Shown: positions 46,206 to 55,640 of the stretch, in pieces
Layout: each line of letters opens with the position of its first letter
How positions within the stretch are numbered: position 1 is the first letter of the stretch
Origin: Perognathus longimembris pacificus
Taxonomy: Eukaryota > Chordata > Mammalia > Rodentia > Heteromyidae
DNA: 64,000 nucleotides
Assembly (NCBI RefSeq): GCF_023159225.1
Contig: NC_063161.1
Span: forward strand, 1,514,495 to 1,578,494
Direction of reading: 5' to 3'
Notes under the pieces: model-generated
What the model was told of the DNA's origin: nothing
Seen by the model: only the letters and a program-made list of their open reading frames with translations
The model's database searches: none
Position numbers and translations under genes: made by a program

Positions 46206-46460
46206 CTAAGGATTTTTAAATTTTTAGATCTAGCTGGGCACTGGTGGCTCAGGCCTGTAATCCTAGCTACCCAGGCAGCTGAGATCTGAGGATCACAGTT
46301 CAAAGCCAACCTGGGTAGGAAAGTCCGTGAGACTCTTATCTCCTATTAACCACCAGAAAACTGGAAGTGGTGCGGAGGCTCAAGTGGTAGAGTGCTAGCC
46401 TTGACCTGAAGAGCTCAGGTCCAGAGTTCAAGCCCCAGGACCAACCAAAACACGAGTCAC
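46206..46460 (+). mobile_element. B1-ID composite SINE, sense
   Basis: B1 part GCTGGGCACTGGTGGCTCAG, CCTGTAATCCTAGCTACCCA and so on, then linker CTATTAACCACCAGAAAACT, then ID part GGAAGTGGTGCGGAGGCTCA ... GAGTTCAAGCCCCAGGACC. It is full length and interrupts the ancient L1, so it is younger than the L1. Confidence 0.85.
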
Positions 46461-47084
46461 TTTTTAGAGAAGAGATAACAATATCAAATCTGTATGCTAA
46501 TAATAACAGGAAATTTAACTACACAAAGCAAACATTACTAAGACTAATCGAAGAAATGCACAATTTTATAATCAAGGTAGGAAACTAACACCCATTTCTC
46601 AGCAATTCATAAAGCACTGAAACATTGAAGGCATGTAAAACACATGGACCTAATCTATACGGATAAGCACTGAGAACAAGTTGTAAGAATCAAGTGATGG
46701 TCAATTTTACATTCCTAGTAGATGATTTTAGTATCTTTCAGCACTTCACAGAAAAGTCAACAGAAATTCAGTAGAGACAGGATATTTGAACAGCAGCCAC
46801 GTACAGATATCCACTGCATATTCACAAAACATAACACCCATCATACTTTTGTTTAAAGTTCCTGCAGTGCATTCATGATTTACCGTGATTGATCATGCGA
46901 TAGTTCTTAAAATACTGAGCTATATAATAAATCTAAATGTATGAAAACAATACACAACTTTACCTGATCACAGTGGAATTAATTTAGGCACCAGTAAGGC
47001 TAAAAGATCTAGAAAATACCCACAAATTCAGACATAAAGAACAACTCGTGAGTCAAAAGGGAATAAACCGAAAGTCAGAAAGAT
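46461..47084 (+). mobile_element. Ancient L1 ORF2 endonuclease region, sense
   Basis: Continues the L1 at 45441-46205 after the SINE. The endonuclease-coding order is visible: a 'gatgattttag' block, then 'cagaaattcagtagagacag', 'gatatttgaacagca', and 'tttacctgatcacagtggaa' with 'aattcagac' after it. Highly diverged. Confidence 0.6.
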
Positions 47085-47245
47085 ATTATATCAGAATAAG
47101 AAAAATGCAATAGGTCAAGAGTTCAGAAAGAAAATAGAACTGGAGATCATTATGTTAAGTAAAGAAGTCTGACTCAGAAAGACAAACATCACACCTTCTC
47201 TCATGTGGAAGTCAGAGGGAAGGAAAGAAAGGATATGAAAGTCAA
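47085..47245 (+). mobile_element. L1 ORF2 C-terminal fragment, sense
   Basis: GAGATCATTATGTTAAGTAA and TCTGACTCAGAAAGACAAAC encode the terminal '...I.LSEVSQ.QR' type motif of L1 ORF2, as also seen intact at 20755-20800. Confidence 0.6.
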
Positions 47246-47329
47246 GAGGGAATAATAACAGGACATGGGTATGGTCAAAGAATATTATATCCATGCATAA
47301 AAATCCACACACACACATTTTTCTCCATA

Positions 47330-47830
47330 TCTTTGAAGTGTTGTTTATTTTTCTGTGCTTTTGGCAATAATCGTTCTCACTGCGGTGAAATAATGGCTCA
47401 TTGTGGGTTTGATTTGCATTTTCCTGATGCATAATGATACCAAATATTTCTTATTTATTTGTTGGCCAATTATGTATTTTTCTTTGAAGAAATGTCTATT
47501 GAGAGTATTTGCCCATGTTTTAATTGGATCATTTATTTTTCTCTTGTTGGGTTTCTTTTCAATTCCTCAATGTCCTGGACATTATTTACTAGAGAAGACT
47601 TTATCGGGTGAACAGTGTGCAAACATTTTCTGCCATTTCTCGTGTTCTGATGACTATTTGCTTTCATTGCAGAAACATACTAGTTTGACATTGTATGACT
47701 TGTATTTGCTTTCGTTGCCTGGATTTCTGGTATCTTATTTTAGAGAAAGTAAGTGATACCTATCTTTTGCTTGGGGCACGATTTCTTCTAATAGTTCCAG
47801 GTTTTATGTTTCGTGTTTTAAAAATTCATT
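47330..47830 (-). mobile_element. L1 ORF2 3' part, antisense (first segment)
   Basis: The plus strand reads the complement of the ORF2 C-terminal region (TCTCACTGCGGTGAAATAAT, TTTGATTTGCATTTTCCTGA, CAATTATGTATTTTTCTTTG). It is interrupted by a SINE and resumes at 48066. Confidence 0.75.
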
Positions 47831-48065
47831 TGGAGTTGGGTTTTTTTTTTTTTGGTGGCCAGTCCTGGGCCTTGAACTCAGGGCCTGAGCACTGTCCCTG
47901 GCTTCTTTTTTGCTCAAGGCTAGCACTCTGCCACTTGAGCCACAGCGCCACTTCTGGCCGTTTTCTATCTATGTGGTGCTGGTGAATCGACCCCTGGGCT
48001 TCATGTATACGAGGCAAGCGCTCTTGCCACTAGGCCATATCCCCAGCCCCCTGGAGTTGGGTTTT
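47831..48065 (-). mobile_element. Dimeric ID-like SINE (IDL-Geo type), antisense, with target-site duplication
   Basis: Element 47845-48051, flanked by 14-bp perfect duplications TGGAGTTGGGTTTT (47831-47844 and 48052-48065). It starts with the poly-T of the inverted tail, then the complement of the right and left monomers, ending CATATCCCCAGCCCC. It splits the antisense L1, so it inserted later. Confidence 0.92.
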
Positions 48066-49053
48066 GTACGAGATGAGAGTCAGTGGACAGGTTTCCACTT
48101 CTGCGTGACGTGAGGCGGGTTTCAGCAGGACGACCTGACTAGGCCGCCCCTCGTCCGGTGTGATTTTGGACACCGCTGTCGAGAGTGGGTCTGTTGTAGA
48201 TGCTCAGGTCTGTTGTAGATGCAGATCTCTTCTGCTCGGCGGGGCTGCGTTTCCGCTTCGAAGCCAGCGCAGTGCTGTTTCTGCCCCCACGGTTACGCCG
48301 CGTAGCTGGATGTCTATGGATTTGTCATTTGGCTAGTCAGGATCTTTTAAGATTCCATATTAACTCTGAGATTTTTTTTCTCCTTCTGTGAGCATGTCTT
48401 TTGTATTTTCATGGAAGCTGTATTGAGACTATAACTCACGTCAGGAAGTCTGAGGATTTTAAGAGTATTCGATTTTCCAGCCCACAGTCTGGAAGGTTTT
48501 CCCACTTGGAATGCCTATTTTTTTTTTTTTAATCAGTGCTGTGTAGTTTTTTGTAGAGACCCTTTATTTCCTTGATTAAATGTATTTCTAGCTATTATGC
48601 ATTGATGATTGCGTTCATGATTTATTTCTCAGCAAGTTTATTAGGAAAATGCTACTGATTTTTGCATGCTGAATTTTCACACTGTAACTTAATTTATCAA
48701 CTGATTAGTATTTTGGTATAATCTTTATGGATTTTTTTTATATGGAACCATATTCTCTTGTTTGTACGCTTCCTGTAGATTCCCCTTGCCTAGCTGCAAG
48801 ATAAAACTTCTAGCACTATATTGAATGACAGACATGACAGCTCAGAGCCTTGTCTTGTCTCAGAAAAAGACTCTAAGCTCTTCCACATTCAGTATGATAT
48901 TGGTGATGGGTATGTATCCTTGATTATATTGAGGAGAGTGTATGTGTGTGTCCTTGATTATACTGAGGTACAATTTTTCTATACCTTAATCACAATTCTT
49001 ATCATAAAAAATGTTGATGGCTGTTGAATACGCCTCCTGCCTCCATTAGGACG
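48066..49053 (-). mobile_element. L1 ORF2, antisense (second segment)
   Basis: Continuation of the antisense L1 through the reverse-transcriptase region (AGATTCCATATTAACTCTGA, AAAAAGACTCTAAGCTCTTC as landmarks). Many stops. Confidence 0.7.
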
Positions 49054-49192
49054 ATGATATGATTTAAAAAAAATTTTATTGTCAAACTGATGTACAGAGA
49101 GGTTACAGTTTCATACGTTAGGCATCGGATACATTTCTTGTACTGTTTGTTACCTCCTCCCTCATCCCCCACCCCTGCCAATGATATGATTT
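49054..49192 (-). mobile_element. Very short 5'-truncated L1 insertion, antisense, with target-site duplication
   Basis: A 115-bp insert (49066-49180) beginning with A-rich/T-rich sequence and TTTTATTGTCAAACTGATGT, the complement of an L1 3' terminus. It is flanked by a 12-bp perfect duplication ATGATATGATTT (49054-49065 and 49181-49192). It is nested in the older antisense L1. Confidence 0.88.
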
Positions 49193-50730
49193 TTATTATT
49201 TCATTACGTTGGTGTGATACGCTTACTGATTTGCAGAGGATATGGAAGCGTCCTAGATGGCATCCGGCTTTACTAGGGTGAATAATCTTTCCACACGGCT
49301 AGATCTGATTTGCAAGTATGTTGAGAATTTTTGCATCTATTTTTATTTATCAGGGATTTGGATCTTAAATGTTTACTTTTTCAATGTTTACCATTCTAGG
49401 TAAACATTGGTATCAGGATAATGCTAGTCCCATAAAATGCATTTGGAACAATTCTTTCCCTCCCTCCCTCCCTCCCTCCCTCCCTCCCTCCCTCCCTCCC
49501 TCCCTCCCTCTCTCAGCTCCTTCTTTCCTTCTGTCATTCTGCCTGTCTGTCTTTGGAAACATTTCAGAAGAATCAATTGGCACTAGTTCTCCATTAATCG
49601 TTTAGTCAATTCCAGCAATGAAGCGCCCTGATTCTTGCTTTACATGGGAAGACCTCATTGCTGAATGGGTATCCTTGCTCATGACTGCTCTGCTGAGATT
49701 GTATCAGCCTGGTTCACATTGGAAAGGATACATGTGTCAGGAAGTCTATCCCTTCCTCTTGGGTTTCCAATTTGTTGCTATCACTAACCATCCTTTGTAT
49801 TTCCATCATATCTGTTGTAATGTCTCCTTTTACATTCCTGATTTTATTTGTCTGGAAATTCTCTTTCATTCCCTTTCCCAGTCTAATTGTTTATCTGTAT
49901 TTAAAAAAACAACAACAACTTTTCAACAAGCCAACTCTTAATTTTTTTTGCATATTTTTGGATGCTATTTCATTTATTTCTGCTTGAACCATTGCTATTC
50001 CTTTCCTCTGACTAAGTCTGGTCTTGCTTTGCTTTCACCTTGTGAGGTCCTGGGGATAAATCAGTAGGTTATTGGGATAGTCCTGGTCTTCGGCGTCAGT
50101 GTTTCTTTCTATAAACGCCCTTCGAGCGCTGCTTTTGCTCTGTACAGAGTTTGGTATGTCACCTTTTCATTTTCATGCTTGATGAGACTTTTTAATTTTT
50201 CCTTTTTATTTCATCAATGACCCATTTTTAAAATTCCATGTCATGTTGTTCATTCCACATGTATTTGCATGGTTCCTAAAGTTGCTTTCGTGGTCGATAC
50301 CTACCTTCATTCCGTTGCAGTCAGGAATGAAATTGCACTGGATGCGTGTTGCTGCTTTGCACTTGTCGAGGGTTGCTTTGTGGCCCTGGAGAACTCCGCT
50401 AATGGAGTGAGAAGCACGTCTATTCTGCAGCCCTGGGCACCACACCTGCGATGTCAGCTGGGCTCACTGGCTATGCACTTAGCGCTGATGTTTCTTTGCT
50501 AATTTTCTGTCTGGACGATCTGACCATTGATGAAAGCAGGGTGCTAGAGTTGCCCAGGGTTCTTGCACTACTGTCTGTCTGTCTTTGGGATCCAACAGTG
50601 CTAGTTTTGTAAAATCAGGTGCTCTGGCATTAAGAGCGCACACAATTACACTTGCTACATCTTCTTGTTGAATCACATCCTTGATCCTTATGTAGTGTGA
50701 GCTACTTTGTCTTTTTTTAAAAAGTCCTTA
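49193..50730 (-). mobile_element. L1 ORF2, antisense (third segment)
   Basis: Continues through the RT N-terminal and endonuclease region: AATTTTTGCATCTATTTTTA, TTTTCAACAAGCCAACTCTT, TTTCATCAATGACCCATTTT, TTTTCTGTCTGGACGATCTG. It contains a pure (CCCT)n microsatellite at 49457-49510. Confidence 0.7.
49457..49510. repeat. (CCCT)n microsatellite
   Basis: About 13 uninterrupted CCCT units inside the antisense L1. Confidence 0.95.
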
Positions 50731-53455
50731 AGTAGTGCCGAACAGGAGCTGCCATTTAACAAGGCACGGACACCTCTTGATCAGTGTCGGCCCTTTCGAT
50801 GTTCTCATCTCCTTTCAGCACTCCCCCCTCCCCCCGCCCCTTGCTTTTCTTAATGCTGTAGTATAGCCAGTGAATTCCCGACTGCATTCTTCTCCCCTTC
50901 CTCATTCACTCTCCTCCTCTTGGCCCCAGTCTCCCTCTGGGAAGCACTCAATTCTTGGCACTCATTTTGTTGGGCTTTGACTTTGTCTTTCTAAGGAATG
51001 GTATCGTTTGAGTTCTCCCTGCAGTCTACCACATTTCACCAACACACTTGTAGCCACTTGCATACCCGTCTCCATGTTTGCTTACAGATCCAGAGGCAAG
51101 TTCTAGCTGCCACGGGCGAAGGAAACTATTAGTTTAGGGCTTGAGGCTTGTCATTTTTGTGGGATATCTTTCTTCATCAACTTCTGTAGGATATCCCTTT
51201 CCATTCTCCTATCCTTCCATTTGTATGCACAGGTTAAATAGTTACGATTTTATTACCCTTCAAGCAAAAATTTTACATTTATTCAGTAAGATACATAACA
51301 TCTTCATTTCTTTTTTCTTAGCCTATGGGTTACTTAAAACGTATGTATACATCTGGAGAACTTTTTTGGTTATTATTCCTTACTTGGGTTCTCACTTAAT
51401 TTTATTCTGGTCAGAAAAATGTATACTTTCTGATTTTCAGTTTTTGATATTTGTTTTACTAACCAGCATTGGTATTTCTGGGTTCATCTTCCTTGCATCT
51501 TAAAACGTTTGTGGGCAGAGTTAACACCAGGTTTTTAAGATGACAGAATCAATAAAGACCAATCCAACACAATAGAATCACTTTGGGAAAGAGTTGGGAA
51601 AACGTAAGAAGCGTAACTGTACCTCTGCGGCGGGCGGGTCGCCGGCGTTCTCCCCTTGCCGGGTGTGGTTTCTGTCCTAAGTCGGGAGGGTTGTACAGAG
51701 GCCAGCTCAGTGGCTACAGGCGTTGTCCCAGTCCTCTGAGTGCTCCCTGCCTGCCGGCTCTCGGTGCTCTCGCATCGGATGGACAAAGGAGGCTCCGTTC
51801 TAAAGGCTGGGATTGTCCTAGCACCTTGCAGCGCTCCAGTTTCGCTTCCTGCACTTGGAGCCTTGCTATCCATGCACATACTTATTATTTTTATTATCTT
51901 GCTACATCAATGTTACTTTTGCCTGCAAAAATGTCCGTTTCCGAAGGTCTATGTTCTACGATATTAACGAATCTTCTAAATTTCCTGCACGTGCTGTTTC
52001 CACGATACCATGCCATCCCATTAGTTTTAGCCTCTGAGTGACTTTATGATAAAGTTTGTTGGCTGAAAGCATGTCTTGTTTTCTTGCTCTTTTAGCCTCT
52101 CCATAGATTCTTGTGTTTGGTTGCAATATTTATTTGGTGAAGCTATTTAATTTAACCACTGATGTGCTCAGATTTATATGCTACTCAGGTGTTTCTTCTC
52201 TAGTATCTCTTTTTATTCCTCTTTATATTCATATTCTTCTATATACTCTTGCATATTTTTATGATTTTAAACATACCCCCTTTTTTCTCTTTTGGCATTA
52301 TTTTCTAGTGCTACAGATGAACATATGCCATTCTGGTCCACTTTATGTTAAAGTAAAATTGGTTCTGAAGAAACAGAAATCTTGCAAGTGAATATTTTCT
52401 GTTTGTCCCATCCATTCCTTGGGCTACATACCTTTTATAGAGAGATATACAAAAAAAAAATTCCATACACTTTAAATCCAAGACCACAATGACACAACCT
52501 CTGCTTTCAGCAGCGATACATATTCTAAAGAAATTATAGGACCACACGCATCATATATTTACATTGTTTGCTTCAAGAACACTCTGGCACTGTCTCGCAC
52601 TGAGTTCTGACGCCAGGAAGTTTACCAGCCTTGCTTTACCCTGTGTGCCATCTTCCTTGTGCAATTTGTCTGGCTATCGTTTTTGCTTAGCAGATATTTT
52701 GGTAGCTACTTTCTTGCTGTTCGTTTAGCTCAGTGTTTCTTGTTTAAGAGCTAATCTTTCAGTGCCTGCAAGGGGTTTCACTTTGACGATGCTTCTATTC
52801 GGCTTTCCTCAGTGGGTCCCTTCTGCCCTTCTCCCGCAGGCCTCTCAGCCCCTCCCAGGCCCGCGGGGCACCCCGCTCCATTTTCACACCGAGCCCCGAG
52901 TTCGCCCCCTGGTCCCCTACGCCGCTGATGAGAACCTGCTGCTCACATGCCTGACGCAAGGATGAAAAACAGGTTCTTCTCGCTGGTTTCAAGATGTGAC
53001 CTTTGTCGCCCTCTTTGGAAGGTGGGACTGTCCCGCCTGGTTGCGACCTCGGCGAATCTGTGTATTCATACTCTTCCCATCTATACTGAGAGGGCTGTTT
53101 CTTCAACGTCTTCCACACTGTCTTCCCTTCTCTTCATTATTTGCCGGGTTCGAATGACATCCATGCTGAACTTCTTGATGCAGTCTCAAAGGTGCCTGGA
53201 ACTTTTAAGGTCTGCTCCCAGTTTCTCAGATTGGACAATTTTATCGATCTATCTTAGGTCGGCTGATTCTCTTTCCATTCTCTGCACTGTAGGGCCGAGC
53301 CCATCTGGTAATTTTTTCAATTTATTTTCTGATATTGCTTCGCTCACCTCCAGAGCCACCGTTCTGTGCGTTACAGATTTCATTTCTCTGTTGATTCTCG
53401 CCAGCTGTTCACCTGTTAATATCACCTTCGACTTTAATTATCCAGATTTAAAAAA
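50731..53455 (-). mobile_element. Probable L1-derived sequence, antisense (5' regions), degraded
   Basis: The AT-rich text fits further 5' L1 sequence in the same orientation: GGCTGAAAGCATGTCTTGTT near 52060 resembles the endonuclease region, and 53100-53430 resembles upstream L1 coding sequence. A GC-richer patch at 51605-51850 and another at 52800-53050 do not match anything I recognise and could be 5' UTR or unique DNA. Confidence 0.4.
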
Positions 53456-54606
53456 AAAAAGATGGCTATAAATACTTGGGGTCATGATATCTTAGAAGCC
53501 CTTACAAACTCCAACCCGAGACCTCGTGCAGGTTGGTTCCTTTGCCCAGATCTTGGCCTGAGCACAGACGACGTTTCCCTGCGCCGTTGCGTGTCTAATC
53601 CACGCTGCCGGGGCTCACGCATCGTCGATGCTCTGAGGTAATTTTGGCTCTTCTAAGCGGTCTGGGTGTTTTTTGTTACAGTGGGCAGTGGGTTCACCGC
53701 TTTGGGGCATCTCCCCTGGAGTGGATCCCGGCTTGTGGTTCTGCCTCGGTTTGCTGCTACTTTCGTTTCCAGATGGGGTAGTGACTTCTATTTAGCGTTG
53801 GGAAGTATTTATGCTCAGATCTGCGGCTCCCCCACTCCTGGGGGGGGGGGTCCCTTGCTCCCGAGATTGCCCGACATTTTCATTTGCTGCTTCTGCGTCC
53901 CCCCAGAAACCCGTGGACAGAAGTCCCGAGGGCGACGTGGAGGGCAACTGCGGCTGACCCCTGCCCCCCTCCCGCCGGCCTCCCGCCAGTGGGCTGGGCG
54001 GGGGTCGGCCCGGGGCTGGGGGCAGGCTTACCTCGGGGTTCAGCGGTCTGCCCCTCTGCGCCTGGCCGTGCTTACCGCCGTCCCGGGGCCTCGTGCGGCC
54101 CCCCCCCCCCCGCGGCTTCCCCCCGGGCGCGGTCGCCTCCCTCCAGAGCTCGACCCTCTCGCCCTTCTTCCTGCTTTGACCCGTTCCCGGGTGTCTTTGA
54201 AGGGTGGCTCTGGAGAAGCGTGTTTGGGTTTTATGGCTGCCACCTGCTCCGGCCGGCTCCACCCAGGACCAGGGAGCTCTGGTTGCCGTCGCTTCCCCCT
54301 TCGGTGCTTCCCGGAGTCGCGTCCTGGGGGCAGTGCGGTCCCCCCCTTTTAGTTCCCGTACCAGTATCTTCGTGTTGCCCACACACCACCGTGCTGCTCC
54401 CGCGAGAAGGACTTTCAGCGGGGGGCACGGGACGCCGGCGTTCCCCCCGAGGGCTTCGGCTCCCCTCCCGCCGGCCCGGGCCCCAGCCTGTGCCGGTGGC
54501 TGCGGACGGCCGTGGGGGGCCGGGTGCTGGCGGCTCCCCCCCCCCCAGCCGTGTTCCCTCGTCGTCCCCCAGCAGGGTCCAGGCTGCTGTGCTGCGTGGC
54601 CGGCGC
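53456..54606. other. GC/CpG-rich unique sequence
   Basis: An abrupt switch from AT-rich L1 to CpG-rich DNA. C/G runs at 53839-53848, 54100-54109 and 54537-54547. Frames of 228-248 codons have no protein signature. Confidence 0.45.
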
Positions 54607-54958
54607 GAGGTCAGTGTGAGGTCAGCGTGAGGTCAGTGTGAGGTCAGCGCGAGGTCAGCGCGAGGTCAGCGTGAGGTCGGCGTGAGGTCAGCGCGAGGCC
54701 GGCGCGAGGTCAGCGCGAGGTCAGCGCGAGGTCAGCGTGAGGTCAGTGTGAGGTCAGTGTGAGGTCGGCGTGAGGTCGGCGCGAGGTCAGCGTGAGGTCG
54801 GCGTGAGGTCAGCGTGAGGCCGGCGCGAGGTCAGCGTGAGGTCAGCGTGAGGTCAGCGTGAGGTCGGCGCGAGGTCGGCGCGAGGTCGGCGTGAGGTCGG
54901 CGCGAGGTCGGCGTGAGGTCAGTGTGAGGTCAGCGTGAGGTCAGCGTGAGGTCAGTGT
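54607..54958 (+). repeat. 11-bp minisatellite forming an array of AGGTCA direct repeats spaced by 5 bp (DR5)
   Basis: Thirty-two consecutive units of exactly 11 bp, GAGGTCAGCGT or variants, with no indel. By my count 21 units carry AGGTCA, nine AGGTCG and two AGGCCG, and the spacer is GTGTG, GCGTG or GCGCG. Fourteen neighbouring pairs are perfect AGGTCA-N5-AGGTCA in the same orientation, the DR5 geometry established for RAR/RXR nuclear-receptor elements. The period is near one helical turn, so half-sites face the same side of DNA. Receptor binding is inference; the array could equally be a neutral minisatellite. Confidence 0.97.
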
Positions 54959-55254
54959 GAGGGCGTCGAGCACAGGCACCCACAAGAAGGTCTGCCGGGC
55001 TAGCCTTGAACCCCCTTCCGTGGAGATCCCGGGCCTACCTGCCCCCTCCGGGTGGCCCGGTCCCCCCGGGGCCTGTCCCCCTCAGCCTCTGCACCCCCAC
55101 AGTTCACCTGAGGTGCAAACTGGTGATAGCCGACGACTCCATTGAACACCAGTCAAGCGCTGCGGCACGAGCTGTCGTCGCGCCTTCTGTGTGGGGCGGT
55201 GGACACCAGAGGAGAGGCCCAGGGGGCGCCGGGCGGCGGGCGGAGGGCCCGTCA
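54959..55254. other. CpG-rich unique spacer
   Basis: Separates two minisatellites. Nothing recognised. Confidence 0.4.
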
Positions 55255-55640
55255 GGGGCCTGCTCCCACGGCGGGTGGCCTCCTGCGCGCGAGCGGCGGG
55301 GTGGCCCTGGGGCCGGCTCCCACGGCGGGTGGCCTCCTGCGCGCGGCTCCCACGGCGGGTGGCCTCCTACGCGCGGCTCCCACGGCGGGTGGCCCGCAGC
55401 GGCCTCCTGGCCGGCTCCCACGGCGGGTGGCCTCCTACGCGCGGCGGCGGGTGGCCCCAGGGCCTCCTGCGCGCGGCTCCCACGGCGGGCGGCCTCCTGC
55501 GCGCGGCTCCCACGGCGGGCGGCCTCCCACGCGCGGCTCCCACGGCGGGTGGCCTCCTGCGCGCGGCTCCCACGGCGGGTGGCCTCCTGCGCGCGGCTCC
55601 CACGGCGGGTGGCCTCCTGCGCGCGGCGGCGGGTGGCGGG
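55255..55640. repeat. 30-bp CpG-rich minisatellite, ten full copies
   Basis: Unit CGGCTCCCACGGCGGGTGGC + CTCCTGCGCG. Ten full TCCCACGGCGGG cores plus partial ones (GCGGCGGCGGGTGGC). The 30-bp period keeps frames open and inflates a 600-codon minus ORF (55367-57169) and several plus ORFs. Very high CpG content. Confidence 0.93.

Noticed and set aside
54607..54958. Telomere-like or satellite repeat
   Set aside because: The unit is AGGTCA-based 11 bp, not TTAGGG or any satellite unit I recognise.
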